NCBI RefSeq assembly: GCF_010093065.1
Contig: NZ_CP048113.1
Span: forward strand, 4,216,001-4,280,000
DNA length: 64,000 nt
DNA from: Chitinophaga agri
GTDB lineage: Bacteria > Bacteroidota > Bacteroidia > Chitinophagales > Chitinophagaceae
Reading direction: 5' to 3'
The stretch's first letter is position 1, and every line of letters begins with the position of its first letter. A program made the translations under genes and the position numbers. Under the pieces are notes generated by a model. It did not search any database and was not told the DNA's origin. It saw nothing but the letters and a program-made list of their open reading frames with translations. Of this stretch, positions 45,908 to 53,484 are shown piece after piece.

Positions 45908-46576
45908 TTAAAAGAATAATCCCAGGTTTAAGGCAAAGCTATTCATATTTACTTTACCGTCATCCCATTTTCCATTGCGGGTAGCATCGATGAACCCGTT
46001 ACGGTAGGTCAGGCCAACCAGACCAGTAAGTTTATCACCTAAAGGATACTCAACTCCCGCGCCAACCTGTAAACCAATATTAACTGGCATAATATTACGC
46101 AATACGTTCACTTTATCTTCGTTCACATTCAGACCTACTACATTTGCGCGGCTACGTACAGGCACACCCAGGTAAGTACCGAACTGGCCCCAGAAGGCAG
46201 CAACGTTTTCCACATCAGTTTTCAGTTTCAGGGCGAAAGGCACCTCTACATAGGTAGTTTTCAGCTTGTATTCTGTTGGCGCCTGTTTATATGCGTCCAG
46301 CCCTTTACCAGCCTCATACTTCAGGGTACTCCCTGCAGTAGAGATCTGTAAACCGGAAGCAATGGCATAACGGCCGTCTTCATCCAGGAGGAAGTCTGTC
46401 ATCAGACCGAAGCTGACACCAAAACGGGATGAATTACGTTCTACGCCAGATTCCTGGGGTTGTAACCAGAAAATGGTAGGATCCAGTTTAAAGCCCAGAC
46501 GAACCTTCTTTCCGTCCTGTGCGTTCGCTACCAATGCTGATCCAAACAAAAATGCCGTTAAAATAACCTTCCTCAT
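45908..46576 (-). CDS. Outer-membrane beta-barrel protein, PorT-like
   Basis: A 222-aa protein with a signal peptide (MRKVILTAFLFGSALVANAQ) and alternating hydrophobic strands ending in Phe (FALNLGLFF), as in the PorT / OMP_b-brl_2 families. Eight strands would fit the length. PorT proper belongs to type IX secretion, but this family is broad, so the function is uncertain. It lies 14 bp upstream of nadE and is divergent from gldB, so may be linked with gliding or secretion. Confidence 0.75.
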   Translation of the reverse strand: MRKVILTAFLFGSALVANAQDGKKVRLGFKLDPTIFWLQPQESGVERNSSRFGVSFGLMTDFLLDEDGRYAIASGLQISTAGSTLKYEAGKGLDAYKQAPTEYKLKTTYVEVPFALKLKTDVENVAAFWGQFGTYLGVPVRSRANVVGLNVNEDKVNVLRNIMPVNIGLQVGAGVEYPLGDKLTGLVGLTYRNGFIDATRNGKWDDGKVNMNSFALNLGLFF

Positions 46577-46645
46577 ATAATTTTATCTTTTTTTTAATAC
46601 AGGCTATATAATATTTTTACCTGTCTGTAAGTTAGATAGTATAGT

Positions 46646-47695
46646 ATGCAAAAATACAGTAATAAATTATTCAGTAGCACTCAGTGGATATTATTCGTGC
46701 TCATCCTTACCTCCGGTCTTTCCGCCTGCAAGCACAAAAACGTGCCGGACGTCAGTCATATTGCCATGAATGTAAAGATTGAGCGGTTTGACCAGGCACT
46801 TTTCCAGCTGGATACCAATAATATACAGCCAGCATTACAGCAACTGGATAAGGCTTATCCCATGTTCCTACCTGCCTATATGGAGCATGTGATGAACTTC
46901 GGTCCCTATTCTGACAGTAGTCGTATGATCCAGCTGCAGACAAGGATGCTGGTCAGCAACCCTGATTTCCGCATGTTGCAGGACTCCATCAATGCCCACT
47001 TCCCGAAGGTTGATGCACTTGAAAAGGAGCTGGCCCAAAGCTTCCGCTATATCAAACATTACATCCCTTCCTTCAGCATCCCGGGAAAAGTCGTTGCTTT
47101 CAGCTCTGTTATCAGTAATTATGGGGCTGTAACGGTCGACTCCGTATTAGGCATAGGCCTGGATATGTACCTGGGAAAAGATTTCCCGATATATGGTATC
47201 CTGCCTGACTATCCGGTTTACATGATCCGCAAGTTTGCGCCCGAATATATTGTTACCAACGCTATTCAGGCACTGGCCCAACAGGCCTATCCGGGCGCAG
47301 AAGCGAGTGATCAGCTGGTGATACAGCTTGTAAAAGCCGGCAGACAGCAATATTTCCTGGAGCAGGTACTGCCTGAAACACCAGATAGCATCCGCTTTGG
47401 TTACACCAAAGCCCAGATGGAATGGTGCGCGGATAATGAAGTACTGATCTGGCAATATTTTGTACAACAGAACCTCTTGTATAAAACCGACTGGCAGGGT
47501 AATATGCGCTTCATGAATGATGGCCCGTCCACACAGGGAATGCCTGAAAACGCTCCTGGTAGAATCGGCCCGTTTGTAGGATGGAGAATTGTAAAAGAAT
47601 ACATGGAACACCATCCGGAGGTTACCCTTCAAAACCTGATGGAAGAAAAAGATGCGATGAAGATATTCTCACAGTCGAAATACAGACCGAAATAA
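46646..47695 (+). CDS. gldB: Gliding motility lipoprotein GldB
   Basis: A 349-aa lipoprotein with a lipobox GLSAC after a hydrophobic signal (ILFVLILTSG). Motifs such as IERFDQALFQLD, YMEHVMNFGP, GLDMYLGKDFPIYGILPDYP and GRIGPFVGWRIVKEYMEHHPEVTLQNLM are typical of GldB, required for gliding and type IX secretion in Flavobacterium. The usual neighbour gldC is missing here. Followed by a strong hairpin that also faces the tRNA array. Confidence 0.93.
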   Translation: MQKYSNKLFSSTQWILFVLILTSGLSACKHKNVPDVSHIAMNVKIERFDQALFQLDTNNIQPALQQLDKAYPMFLPAYMEHVMNFGPYSDSSRMIQLQTRMLVSNPDFRMLQDSINAHFPKVDALEKELAQSFRYIKHYIPSFSIPGKVVAFSSVISNYGAVTVDSVLGIGLDMYLGKDFPIYGILPDYPVYMIRKFAPEYIVTNAIQALAQQAYPGAEASDQLVIQLVKAGRQQYFLEQVLPETPDSIRFGYTKAQMEWCADNEVLIWQYFVQQNLLYKTDWQGNMRFMNDGPSTQGMPENAPGRIGPFVGWRIVKEYMEHHPEVTLQNLMEEKDAMKIFSQSKYRPK

Positions 47696-47712
47696 ACGCC
47701 GCAAACTATCTG

Positions 47713-47748
47713 AAAAGGTGTTACTCTTTCCGGGGGAACACCTTTTTT
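47713..47748. terminator. Bidirectional terminator between gldB and the tRNA-like array
   Basis: AAAAGGTGTT pairs with AACACCTTTTTT around ACTCTTTCCGGGGG; it can end gldB (plus) and the tRNA-like transcripts (minus). Confidence 0.8.
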
Positions 47749-47770
47749 ATTTTCCTTCTATCTGCTACTG

Positions 47771-47841
47771 CACTGGTTTAAGGATTCGATCCCTAATGAA
47801 CAGTTTTGGAGACTATCATCTTACCATTAGATGAAACCAGT
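47771..47841 (-). tRNA. tRNA-like copy 1, anticodon CCA (Trp-type)
   Basis: 71 nt, folding as a full cloverleaf: acceptor ACTGGTT/AACCAGT (7 pairs), D stem ATCT/AGAT with loop AATGGTA, anticodon stem ATAGT/ACTGT with loop CTCCAAA (anticodon CCA), 4-nt variable loop, T stem TAGGG/CCTTA. The T loop is ATCGAAT, so the invariant T54 is A, the only weak point. Discriminator G, no encoded CCA end. Last of four tandem copies. Confidence 0.7.
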
Positions 47842-47883
47842 ATACACGCTAATGTACTAACGTAAATAATTAAACGAAAAAAG

Positions 47884-47954
47884 CACTGATTTAAGGATTC
47901 GAACCTTAATGAACAGTTTTGGAGACTGTCATCTTACCATTAGATGAAACCAGT
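47884..47954 (-). tRNA. tRNA-like copy 2, anticodon CCA (Trp-type), canonical
   Basis: 71 nt and the most regular copy: acceptor ACTGGTT/AATCAGT (one G-U), D stem ATCT/AGAT, anticodon stem ACAGT/ACTGT with loop CTCCAAA, T stem TAAGG/CCTTA with loop TTCGAAT. Discriminator G as in bacterial tRNA-Trp. A TTATTTTG sequence, one mismatch from a -7 box, ends 4 nt upstream of the mature 5' end, and a T6 run follows the 3' end. No CCA is encoded. Confidence 0.8.
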
Positions 47955-47998
47955 ATACAAAATAATACGCTAACGTGTACAAGTACACGAAATAATAG

Positions 47999-48068
47999 CA
48001 CTGACTCAAGGATTCGAACCTCAATGAACAATTTGGAAACTGTCATCTTACCATTAGATGAAGCCAGT
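47999..48068 (-). tRNA. tRNA-like copy 3, shortened anticodon loop
   Basis: 70 nt. Acceptor ACTGGCT/AGTCAGT has C6-G67 instead of T6-A67, a compensated change, and T stem TGAGG/CCTTG keeps pairing through G-U. The anticodon arm has lost one base: ACAGT-TTCCAA-ATTGT gives a 6-nt loop (or a 4-bp stem with an 8-nt loop). It may be non-functional in decoding, though structure elsewhere is kept. Confidence 0.6.
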
Positions 48069-48109
48069 GAAGTAAAAATCCGCCACACGTACCAACACGC
48101 TAAAACCCG

Positions 48110-48180
48110 CACTGGTCTAAGGATTCGAACCTTAATGAACGGGGTTGGAAGCCGCCATCTTACCGTTAGATGAAACCAGC
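48110..48180 (-). tRNA. tRNA-like copy 4, divergent anticodon arm
   Basis: 71 nt. Acceptor GCTGGTT/GACCAGT pairs with two G-U; D and T arms match the other copies. The anticodon arm is GC-rich and different: GCGGC-TTCCAAC-CCCGT, with a C-C mismatch at 31-39 and anticodon CCA in the same register. It is the first copy in transcription order and begins about 10 nt after the T tract of a terminator-like hairpin. Confidence 0.6.
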
Positions 48181-48183
48181 AGA

Positions 48184-48219
48184 AAATAAAAAAGCCCGAT
48201 TGGTATACCAATCGGGCTT
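48184..48219 (-). terminator. Strong terminator upstream of the tRNA-like array
   Basis: On the minus strand AAGCCCGATTGGT pairs with ACCAATCGGGCTT, then TTTTTTATTTT. It ends a transcript that begins in the space after the RNase Z-like gene. Confidence 0.85.
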
Positions 48220-48309
48220 ACATGTCTTTATATAGACATCACACAGCAATCCGACTGGCATCTTTAGGACACCATGACCACGAATTACTATATGACTTGT
48301 TTGTTTTCA
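48186..48309 (-). ncRNA. Candidate small RNA between the RNase Z-like gene and the tRNA array
   Basis: About 124 nt between a promoter-like TATCTTTG (48316-48323) and the strong terminator at 48184-48219, with no reading frame. An inner hairpin ATGTCT/AGACAT (48222-48239) is visible. It matches none of the RNAs I would recognise (4.5S, tmRNA, RNase P, 6S). Existence as an RNA is inferred only from promoter and terminator. Confidence 0.4.
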
Positions 48310-48315
48310 TGCAAA

Positions 48316-48323
48316 CAAAGATA
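48316..48323 (-). promoter_or_regulatory. -7 box-like site of the candidate small RNA
   Basis: The minus strand reads TATCTTTG, an exact TAnnTTTG match. No TTTG is seen at -33. Confidence 0.4.
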
Positions 48324-48361
48324 GAGTGATTTTCCTGAATAAAAATCATTTAGGTAAAAAA

Positions 48362-49246
48362 TTATTTCTGGCCATTTACACTTTCTCCGCCCAATACATC
48401 CACGACCGTTTCCCCTGGCAATATGCTGTACACCGGTATATTCAGCGCATACCGTTCGCACAATTGACTGATAGCGGCATCAATCTGTTCTGCATTGTAC
48501 CTCGAAGAGAAGTGTCCTAATATGAGCTTCTCGATATTACTTCCACTCACCATTTCAATTACTTCATCAAGGCGACTATGTTTGTTCTTGTGTGCGTGCA
48601 CTTTGATCTCTTCTTCTCTCTCCAGGAATGTTGCTTCGTGAATAAGAATTTTCGTATCCTCCCATCTATGCAGATCATCAACAGGAGTGTCTCCGGAGTA
48701 AGAGAGAATATTAGTTCTCACTTCCATCGTAGTAGCTTCTTTTCCTTTCTCCATCCCTATTTTACGGATCTCTTCACCTGAAAGATGCGCCAGCTCAGGA
48801 CGTAATTTTCTCTTTGTCTGATACACCTTGAAACTCAGACTCCGCATCACCTCCGGCGGTGCAGGTACATGGCCGTTCCGCACGGGCACTACCACTATAT
48901 CATCCTTCACACGAAGCTCGTCACCTGCTGTCACCGGCCTCCATTGAGTACCGACAGCATAGGGATCGAAGCGGGAAAAGAATTCCTGCATATAAGGAAA
49001 TGAGCGGCAATCCTTCGGATAATGTATCACCGGATATCCTTCTCTTGCATTGAGCTGATTAAACTGTAACAGGCCCGTCAGATGATCTCTGTCAGCATGA
49101 GAAATAAAAACATGATTGATCTTTCTGCTTTTCTGCAACAGCGCTGACATGAGACCATCGCCTGCATCGAGGAGCAGTCCCAGCTCCTCTACAAAATACC
49201 ACGTAGAAAACAAGGCAGTAGAGTAGCCTGTAATTGTTAATTCCAT
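48362..49246 (-). CDS. RNase Z-like MBL-fold protein with altered metal motif
   Basis: A 294-aa metallo-beta-lactamase-fold protein related to ribonuclease Z (usually about 300 aa), which trims tRNA 3' ends. The core motif is HADRDH (residues 50-55) instead of HxHxDH, so the second His is Asp. Other ligands appear present (RNGHVPAPP, SYSGDTP, HEATFLE, LGHFSSRY). The change may alter metal binding or mark a non-tRNA substrate. It overlaps the upstream methyltransferase by one base and is followed by a small RNA candidate and a tRNA-like array. Confidence 0.8.
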   Translation of the reverse strand: MELTITGYSTALFSTWYFVEELGLLLDAGDGLMSALLQKSRKINHVFISHADRDHLTGLLQFNQLNAREGYPVIHYPKDCRSFPYMQEFFSRFDPYAVGTQWRPVTAGDELRVKDDIVVVPVRNGHVPAPPEVMRSLSFKVYQTKRKLRPELAHLSGEEIRKIGMEKGKEATTMEVRTNILSYSGDTPVDDLHRWEDTKILIHEATFLEREEEIKVHAHKNKHSRLDEVIEMVSGSNIEKLILGHFSSRYNAEQIDAAISQLCERYALNIPVYSILPGETVVDVLGGESVNGQK

Positions 49247-49872
49247 TAGACTTTCTTCAAAATAATAGTGAGTATCCTGGGGATACTGTTCCTGTCGTTA
49301 TCGTCAAAATATTCATTGATATCTTCTACCACCAGACCATACTTCTTTGCAGGCCGGATAAAGTCAGAGATATGATGATTAAAACACTCGAGTACTTCCG
49401 TGCCAGCTTCCGTATCAAACCGGGCTTTCGTACCTGCATATTGCTTGAAAGGGTGTAATTCACCAATGTATACACGGCCTCCCGGATGCAGTGATTTAGC
49501 TACTTCCCGGAAAATATGGTCCAGGTCATCAATGTGTTCCAGCACAAGACTAAAACTGACCAGGTCATATAAACCGTCCTGAAACTGCCATTCTTTGGTG
49601 ATATCAGCCTGCTTGAACAATACCCTGCCGGAAGAGATCTTTTCCTTTGCCTTAGCCATCATTCCCTCTGACTGGTCGATAGCCGTAATGTAATCAGCTC
49701 TTTCCTGGAACCACAAAGTATTCTTACCAGTACCACAACCTATTTCAAGGCAGGTTTTAAAGGTGATATCTGCCAAGGCAAGACGGAGTGCATGGGCTTC
49801 CAGGTCACGCGTTTTATTGTCATTAGTGTCATATTGTGAGGCCCAGAGGTTATAGGCTTGTTTGGTGTCCAT
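49246..49872 (-). CDS. Class I SAM-dependent methyltransferase
   Basis: A 208-aa methyltransferase. Motif I is CLEIGCGTGKNTLWF, followed by an acidic end of strand 2 (ITAIDQSEGMM), LYDLVSFSLVLEHIDDL and HPGGRVYIGELHPF. It resembles the Methyltransf_11 group; the substrate is unknown. The first base of its stop region overlaps the start of the RNase Z-like gene (shared base 49246), so the two are coupled. Confidence 0.87.
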   Translation of the reverse strand: MDTKQAYNLWASQYDTNDNKTRDLEAHALRLALADITFKTCLEIGCGTGKNTLWFQERADYITAIDQSEGMMAKAKEKISSGRVLFKQADITKEWQFQDGLYDLVSFSLVLEHIDDLDHIFREVAKSLHPGGRVYIGELHPFKQYAGTKARFDTEAGTEVLECFNHHISDFIRPAKKYGLVVEDINEYFDDNDRNSIPRILTIILKKV

Positions 49873-50464
49873 CGTTTATTTTTTTGGTGTTGAATAATCA
49901 GCCGGTCCGTACCGGATTAACAAATAAATTCGACTATTGTCAACTGCCGGCAGGCATAACAAGAGGCATCCTCTCCCGCTATGGGCCCATCTTTGGCTAA
50001 TATTGACTATACAATATTAGCAAGGATTTTAATGCGGTTTAAAACAAAGTAGACGAGCTGTCGGTTTGGCGTCACGAATGGGCGACTTGGCGTCATAAGC
50101 CGTTTTTATCATGTATACGCCGGATATAGGCGGTTCAACTTAGGAACTGGGGCTATACTTGAGGATGTTTGAGAAAACTACCTCAAACATAGGTGAATGC
50201 AAATGTCTTACTACTATCTCAATACAGGAGGACTTCGCCGTTTTACATCCGGGTTCAGGATTCAATTTACCTGTGAAAGCTAATCATATACCTGATAACT
50301 CAATGGTGGGCAATAAAAACCGATCTCGGCCCAATCCTGTGGGATCACGCCTTTGTTCCTGCCACCAGAACGGCTATCCAACCTAAGACAGGTTGAGGTA
50401 TAGTAACCGTATATACCCACTACAGGGGGATAAATCATGTAGGAAACATACCGGTAAACGTAAA
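49873..50464. other. 592-bp gene-free region with inverted and direct repeats
   Basis: No credible gene in either strand. Structures: an inverted repeat GCTAATATTG-ACTATA-CAATATTAGC (49996-50021); a direct repeat TTGGCGTCA at 50066 and 50087, 21 bp apart; and an inverted repeat ATGTTTGAG-AAAACTAC-CTCAAACAT (50165-50190). The 50200-50460 part has balanced composition and might be a decayed gene or RNA, but nothing is recognised. Confidence 0.55.
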
Positions 50465-50851
50465 TCAATTTAGCTTAAAGGGAACAACCATCTGAAATTC
50501 AGGAATTTTGACCTCAAACTGTTTCTTATTCAGCTGATTTTCCATCTGGTAGGAGCCGTACATTTTGCCGATCTCGGTACGCAGATTAGAACCTGAAACA
50601 TATTGGTAGCTTTCAGATGGAGCCAGTAGTGGCTGTACGCCTACTACTCCCTCTCCTTCTACTTCGCGGTGGGTACCGTTGGAATCAATGATATACCAAT
50701 GGCGGCGAAGCAATTTTATGGGGAAAGTATTATTATTCTCAATGGTGATCCGGTAGGCGAACATAAATTCACTACCAATCGGATTAGAATAATCCGGTTG
50801 ATAAAATGTCTCTACACTGATGGTAATGCCGTCTGTTACTTTCTTTACCAT
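50465..50851 (-). CDS. apaG: ApaG family protein
   Basis: A 128-aa beta-sandwich (FN3-like) protein of the ApaG/DUF525 family, tied to cobalt/magnesium resistance in enterobacteria but with unclear function. Motifs: FAYRITIENNNTFPIKLLRR, HWYIIDSNG, EGVVGVQPLLAPSESYQY and SGSNLRTEIGKMYGSYQM. The start at 50851 has an unusually strong Shine-Dalgarno site for this phylum (GGAGG, 6 nt spacing). It stands alone. Confidence 0.94.
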   Translation of the reverse strand: MVKKVTDGITISVETFYQPDYSNPIGSEFMFAYRITIENNNTFPIKLLRRHWYIIDSNGTHREVEGEGVVGVQPLLAPSESYQYVSGSNLRTEIGKMYGSYQMENQLNKKQFEVKIPEFQMVVPFKLN

Positions 50852-50857
50852 ATTACA

Positions 50858-50862
50858 CCTCC
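50858..50862 (-). promoter_or_regulatory. Shine-Dalgarno site of apaG
   Basis: GGAGG, 6 nt before the apaG ATG. Most genes in this window have no such site, so apaG may be translated more strongly or independently. Confidence 0.55.
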
Positions 50863-50997
50863 GTTTCGTTTAACGTAAAAATAAGCAAAATAAATCCAGT
50901 AGTACTAAAAATTATATATCAGTAAAGACTTTAACTTTTCCTTTAGAAGTAGCACCTGTCGGTGCCTGGATTAAAAATCCCATTGACAATTAACAGG

Positions 50998-51324
50998 TTA
51001 TACTATAACAACTCCGTCCATAATTGCAGCGTCCCGTTCTGCTGCCCTGGCCTCTACTTCAAACCGGTTTGCATGGTAGCCCACCCTGGCACATTCCCAA
51101 AGATACTTCCACAGGAAAGGCACCAACCCTAATTCTCTGTATTGCATTACATGGCATATTTCATGCCTGACCCACCATTTATGCCGTAGGAAATCCTCGC
51201 GACTGGTCCCATGCAGGTGAATTGTCTTTCCTATTACCATAGCGATCTGACTGCCACCCATGTAACGGGCGGCCAGGCGGGCCAGTAATGATCGCTCTTT
51301 TATGTAACAGGTCACGGGTTTCAT
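50998..51324 (-). CDS. HExxH protein, DUF4157-like
   Basis: A 108-aa protein with a zinc-peptidase-like motif HEICH (54-58) in WVRHEICHVMQYRELGLVPF and a possible third ligand in RFEVEARAAE. It resembles the DUF4157 group of putative metallopeptidases, but is short and may lack activity. No signal peptide. It begins 81 bp after the beta-barrel gene, separated from it by a long hairpin. Confidence 0.7.
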   Translation of the reverse strand: MKPVTCYIKERSLLARLAARYMGGSQIAMVIGKTIHLHGTSREDFLRHKWWVRHEICHVMQYRELGLVPFLWKYLWECARVGYHANRFEVEARAAERDAAIMDGVVIV

Positions 51325-51336
51325 TACTTAAAAATA

Positions 51337-51399
51337 CAAATTCAGGATGACGAATTGTGCAGCACCACCATTCATTTTGTTCATACACAATTCGCCATC
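51337..51399 (-). terminator. Long hairpin between the beta-barrel and HExxH genes
   Basis: AGGATGACGAATTGTG pairs with CACAATTCGCCATCCT (one mismatch) around 26 nt; T-rich sequence follows on the minus strand. Probably ends the upstream operon. Confidence 0.7.
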
Positions 51400-51405
51400 C
51401 TGTTG

Positions 51406-52329
51406 TTATAATGAGAATCTACGGGAGATATTGAAACCCCAACGGAACTGGCCCTGCAGCCAGGAAGATCTCGTTTCCGGAATAAACTGGTTTTCCAGAA
51501 TAGCGGTGGAGTTACCAAAGGTGATATGGAACACGTGACCGCCAGTCTCCAGCTCCAGACCTACTGCCAGCGGATTATACAGCTCACGTCCCTGGGCTTT
51601 GAAGTAGTCCTTGCTTTCCTGGCTACGGAATGGGTAGTAGTACTCTACCAGTAATCCCAGCCGCTTGGTAAATTTCAGTCTCCCACCAGCACCCAGTGCA
51701 AAGATGTCATTCTGATCCATATAGCCAACCCTGTTCCTGTGTACCAATGTAGGGAGTAATGTCAGGGACAGACTACGACTAAATTTACGGGCAATGATCA
51801 CCTGCCCTGTATAGGACATGCGGTCTGAAAATCTGCCAAAATAGCTGGCATCAGATTCGGTTTCACTAGACGTCATACCACTCACTACGGCATTACCAAA
51901 CAGTGACACGGTCAAAGGTATGTGGTCATCGGTGGTTTGCTGCAACAGCCTGTATTTTGCCAGCCCTTCATACAGCTGGGTGAGATTACCGGAACCTTTT
52001 GTACGACCGATACCGACCATCAGACGATCGGTAATACCGTACTCAAAAGCGATACGGATATCGGCAGAATTGTCCATTCCGAAGAAGGTTTTCGGGCCAC
52101 CGAACTCACCGCCCAGATCGCCAAAGTGATGGGCTACTCTAAAATCCAGCTCACGCTTCTTCAGTGTCTCCGGTGAATGCCCCTGTATGATACGGGTTGA
52201 TTTGTAGGTAGCGATCACAGGTTCATGTGTTTTCACTTCCTCTTTCTCCATAAGTGCCTCCAGGCTTTCCTGGGCAAAAGTGTTTAATACCAGGCAGCAG
52301 CCGAGCAATAGCAGATAAATATGCTTCAT
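51406..52329 (-). CDS. DUF5777-like outer-membrane beta-barrel protein
   Basis: A 307-aa exported protein with a signal peptide (LLLLGCCLVLNTFAQ) and an array of amphipathic strands (DIRIAFEYGITDRLMVGIGR; LSLTLLPTLVHRNRVGYMDQ) ending RWGFNISRRFSL. It fits the DUF5777 beta-barrel family, often encoded with cytochrome- and YceI-like proteins. It lies 27 bp downstream of the YceI-like gene, so is last in a three-gene operon. Cargo or role is unknown. Confidence 0.78.
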   Translation of the reverse strand: MKHIYLLLLGCCLVLNTFAQESLEALMEKEEVKTHEPVIATYKSTRIIQGHSPETLKKRELDFRVAHHFGDLGGEFGGPKTFFGMDNSADIRIAFEYGITDRLMVGIGRTKGSGNLTQLYEGLAKYRLLQQTTDDHIPLTVSLFGNAVVSGMTSSETESDASYFGRFSDRMSYTGQVIIARKFSRSLSLTLLPTLVHRNRVGYMDQNDIFALGAGGRLKFTKRLGLLVEYYYPFRSQESKDYFKAQGRELYNPLAVGLELETGGHVFHITFGNSTAILENQFIPETRSSWLQGQFRWGFNISRRFSL

Positions 52330-52356
52330 AGGTTCCGACAGATGATTAATGTTTTA

Positions 52357-52902
52357 TCAGGACGCAGCAGTATAGGTCGCTTTTACAGTTACTTCTACTA
52401 CTTCTGCGATGTTTTTGATAACCAGGGTAGGTATCTTGATATGATGATCAGCCAGTTTCACATTGAATTTGGCATTGGCAGTGGGTTTCCCATCCTTTAC
52501 CGTGATCGTAGCTTTTTCGCGGTAGTTCTTATCCACGCCATGCATGGACAATACGCCATCTACAGCTACCTCGTAGGTTCCATCCTTGTGAAGGTCAGGA
52601 GGTGATACCAGTTTGCCTTTAAATACAGCATAGGGGTATTTATCACTCTCGAGATAGTTTTCATTAAAATGCTCTTCCATGAGCTGTTTCTTGAATTTAA
52701 AGGTATTAACTGCCACTTTGAAATAGAGTTCTCCTGTCTTCAGGTTAATAGCGGATGTTCCTTTATCAGAAGTAGCATCTATATCCTCTACAGGTGTGGC
52801 CGAAAAGAAGGATAGTCCGGTGTTGCGGCACATAAATACGTCCTGTGCGAATCCGGCATGTGCAAGCAATAGTCCTGCAAGCAAAACAATCATTTGTTTC
52901 AT
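52357..52902 (-). CDS. YceI family periplasmic protein
   Basis: A 181-aa exported protein. ATG 52902 (MKQMIVLLAGLLLAHAGFAQ) gives a clean signal peptide; a longer in-frame start would place it internally. The mature part is a YceI-like lipocalin barrel (HFNENYLESDKYPYAVFKGK; VDGVLSMHGVDK; NVKLADHHIKIP). YceI proteins bind isoprenoid-type lipids. It sits between a CX4CH lipoprotein gene and a beta-barrel gene; all three probably form one unit. Confidence 0.87.
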   Translation of the reverse strand: MKQMIVLLAGLLLAHAGFAQDVFMCRNTGLSFFSATPVEDIDATSDKGTSAINLKTGELYFKVAVNTFKFKKQLMEEHFNENYLESDKYPYAVFKGKLVSPPDLHKDGTYEVAVDGVLSMHGVDKNYREKATITVKDGKPTANAKFNVKLADHHIKIPTLVIKNIAEVVEVTVKATYTAAS

Positions 52903-52930
52903 TGTAAACTGTTTTTTTAAGAATGGGTTA

Positions 52931-53308
52931 TCATTCTGGCATTCCATGGTTAAGCCAGCAGTCAATAGAATCGCGGGTACCCTGACTGAGTGCACCCCGG
53001 GGAGGCATGTCTGCGTTAGCGCTGGTAACGCGTTCCCTGAACAGTGCTTCATTCGCGTTGAGGTAGGTCTTCAGCTTTTCCAATGTCGAAAAATCTGATA
53101 CTACAAAGTTGCCGGTTCCTTTATGACATGCGCCATTCGTACATCTGGTCGAAATAGTGGTCATAATGTAGGCGGATGTAATTACAGCGGTATCGCAGGC
53201 AGTTGGTGGAATACCTGGTTCCGGTGCGGGCGCCTGTTCGGCCGTACAACTGTACACGAAAAGCATAAGCAGCATGGGAAGCAGCGCGGTTCTCATAGGT
53301 TTTTTCAT
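52931..53308 (-). CDS. Lipoprotein with CX4CH haem-type motif
   Basis: A 125-aa lipoprotein with lipobox FVYSC (Cys 21) and a motif C56-TNGA-C61-H62, a CX4CH form of the c-type haem site, with a possible axial Met at 101 (ADMPPRG). Two more Cys (38, 117) may form a disulfide. This resembles small cytochrome-like domains in Bacteroidota. It is first in the group with the YceI-like and beta-barrel genes, and divergent from murF. Whether it carries haem is not shown. Confidence 0.7.
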   Translation of the reverse strand: MKKPMRTALLPMLLMLFVYSCTAEQAPAPEPGIPPTACDTAVITSAYIMTTISTRCTNGACHKGTGNFVVSDFSTLEKLKTYLNANEALFRERVTSANADMPPRGALSQGTRDSIDCWLNHGMPE

Positions 53309-53484
53309 TTCACTTTCGATTTAAGGGCGGACTTATCCGGCCGGGTCTTTGAATGGTTATTTGTTTTAACGCGTAAAACAAAAATATATTTTATAATTGA
53401 GAGTCCATAGTACTGTTCATTTAAGTAATCAAAGGAGTAAGGCTACTGACGCACTATCTGATGAATTTTAATATTTTTGTTATT

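Noticed and set aside
47771..48180. Possible CRISPR array: four similar units with spacers of 41-44 bp
   Set aside because: The repeated unit is 71 nt, folds as a tRNA cloverleaf with a CCA anticodon, and the spacers resemble each other; no cas genes are near.
47906..48211. Minus-strand reading frame of 101 codons with internal repeats
   Set aside because: It simply runs through the tRNA-like repeats; the repeated peptide follows from the repeated RNA genes.
50159..50468. Short frames in both strands of the 592-bp gene-free region
   Set aside because: No signal peptide, domain or promoter; the frames overlap an inverted repeat and look random.
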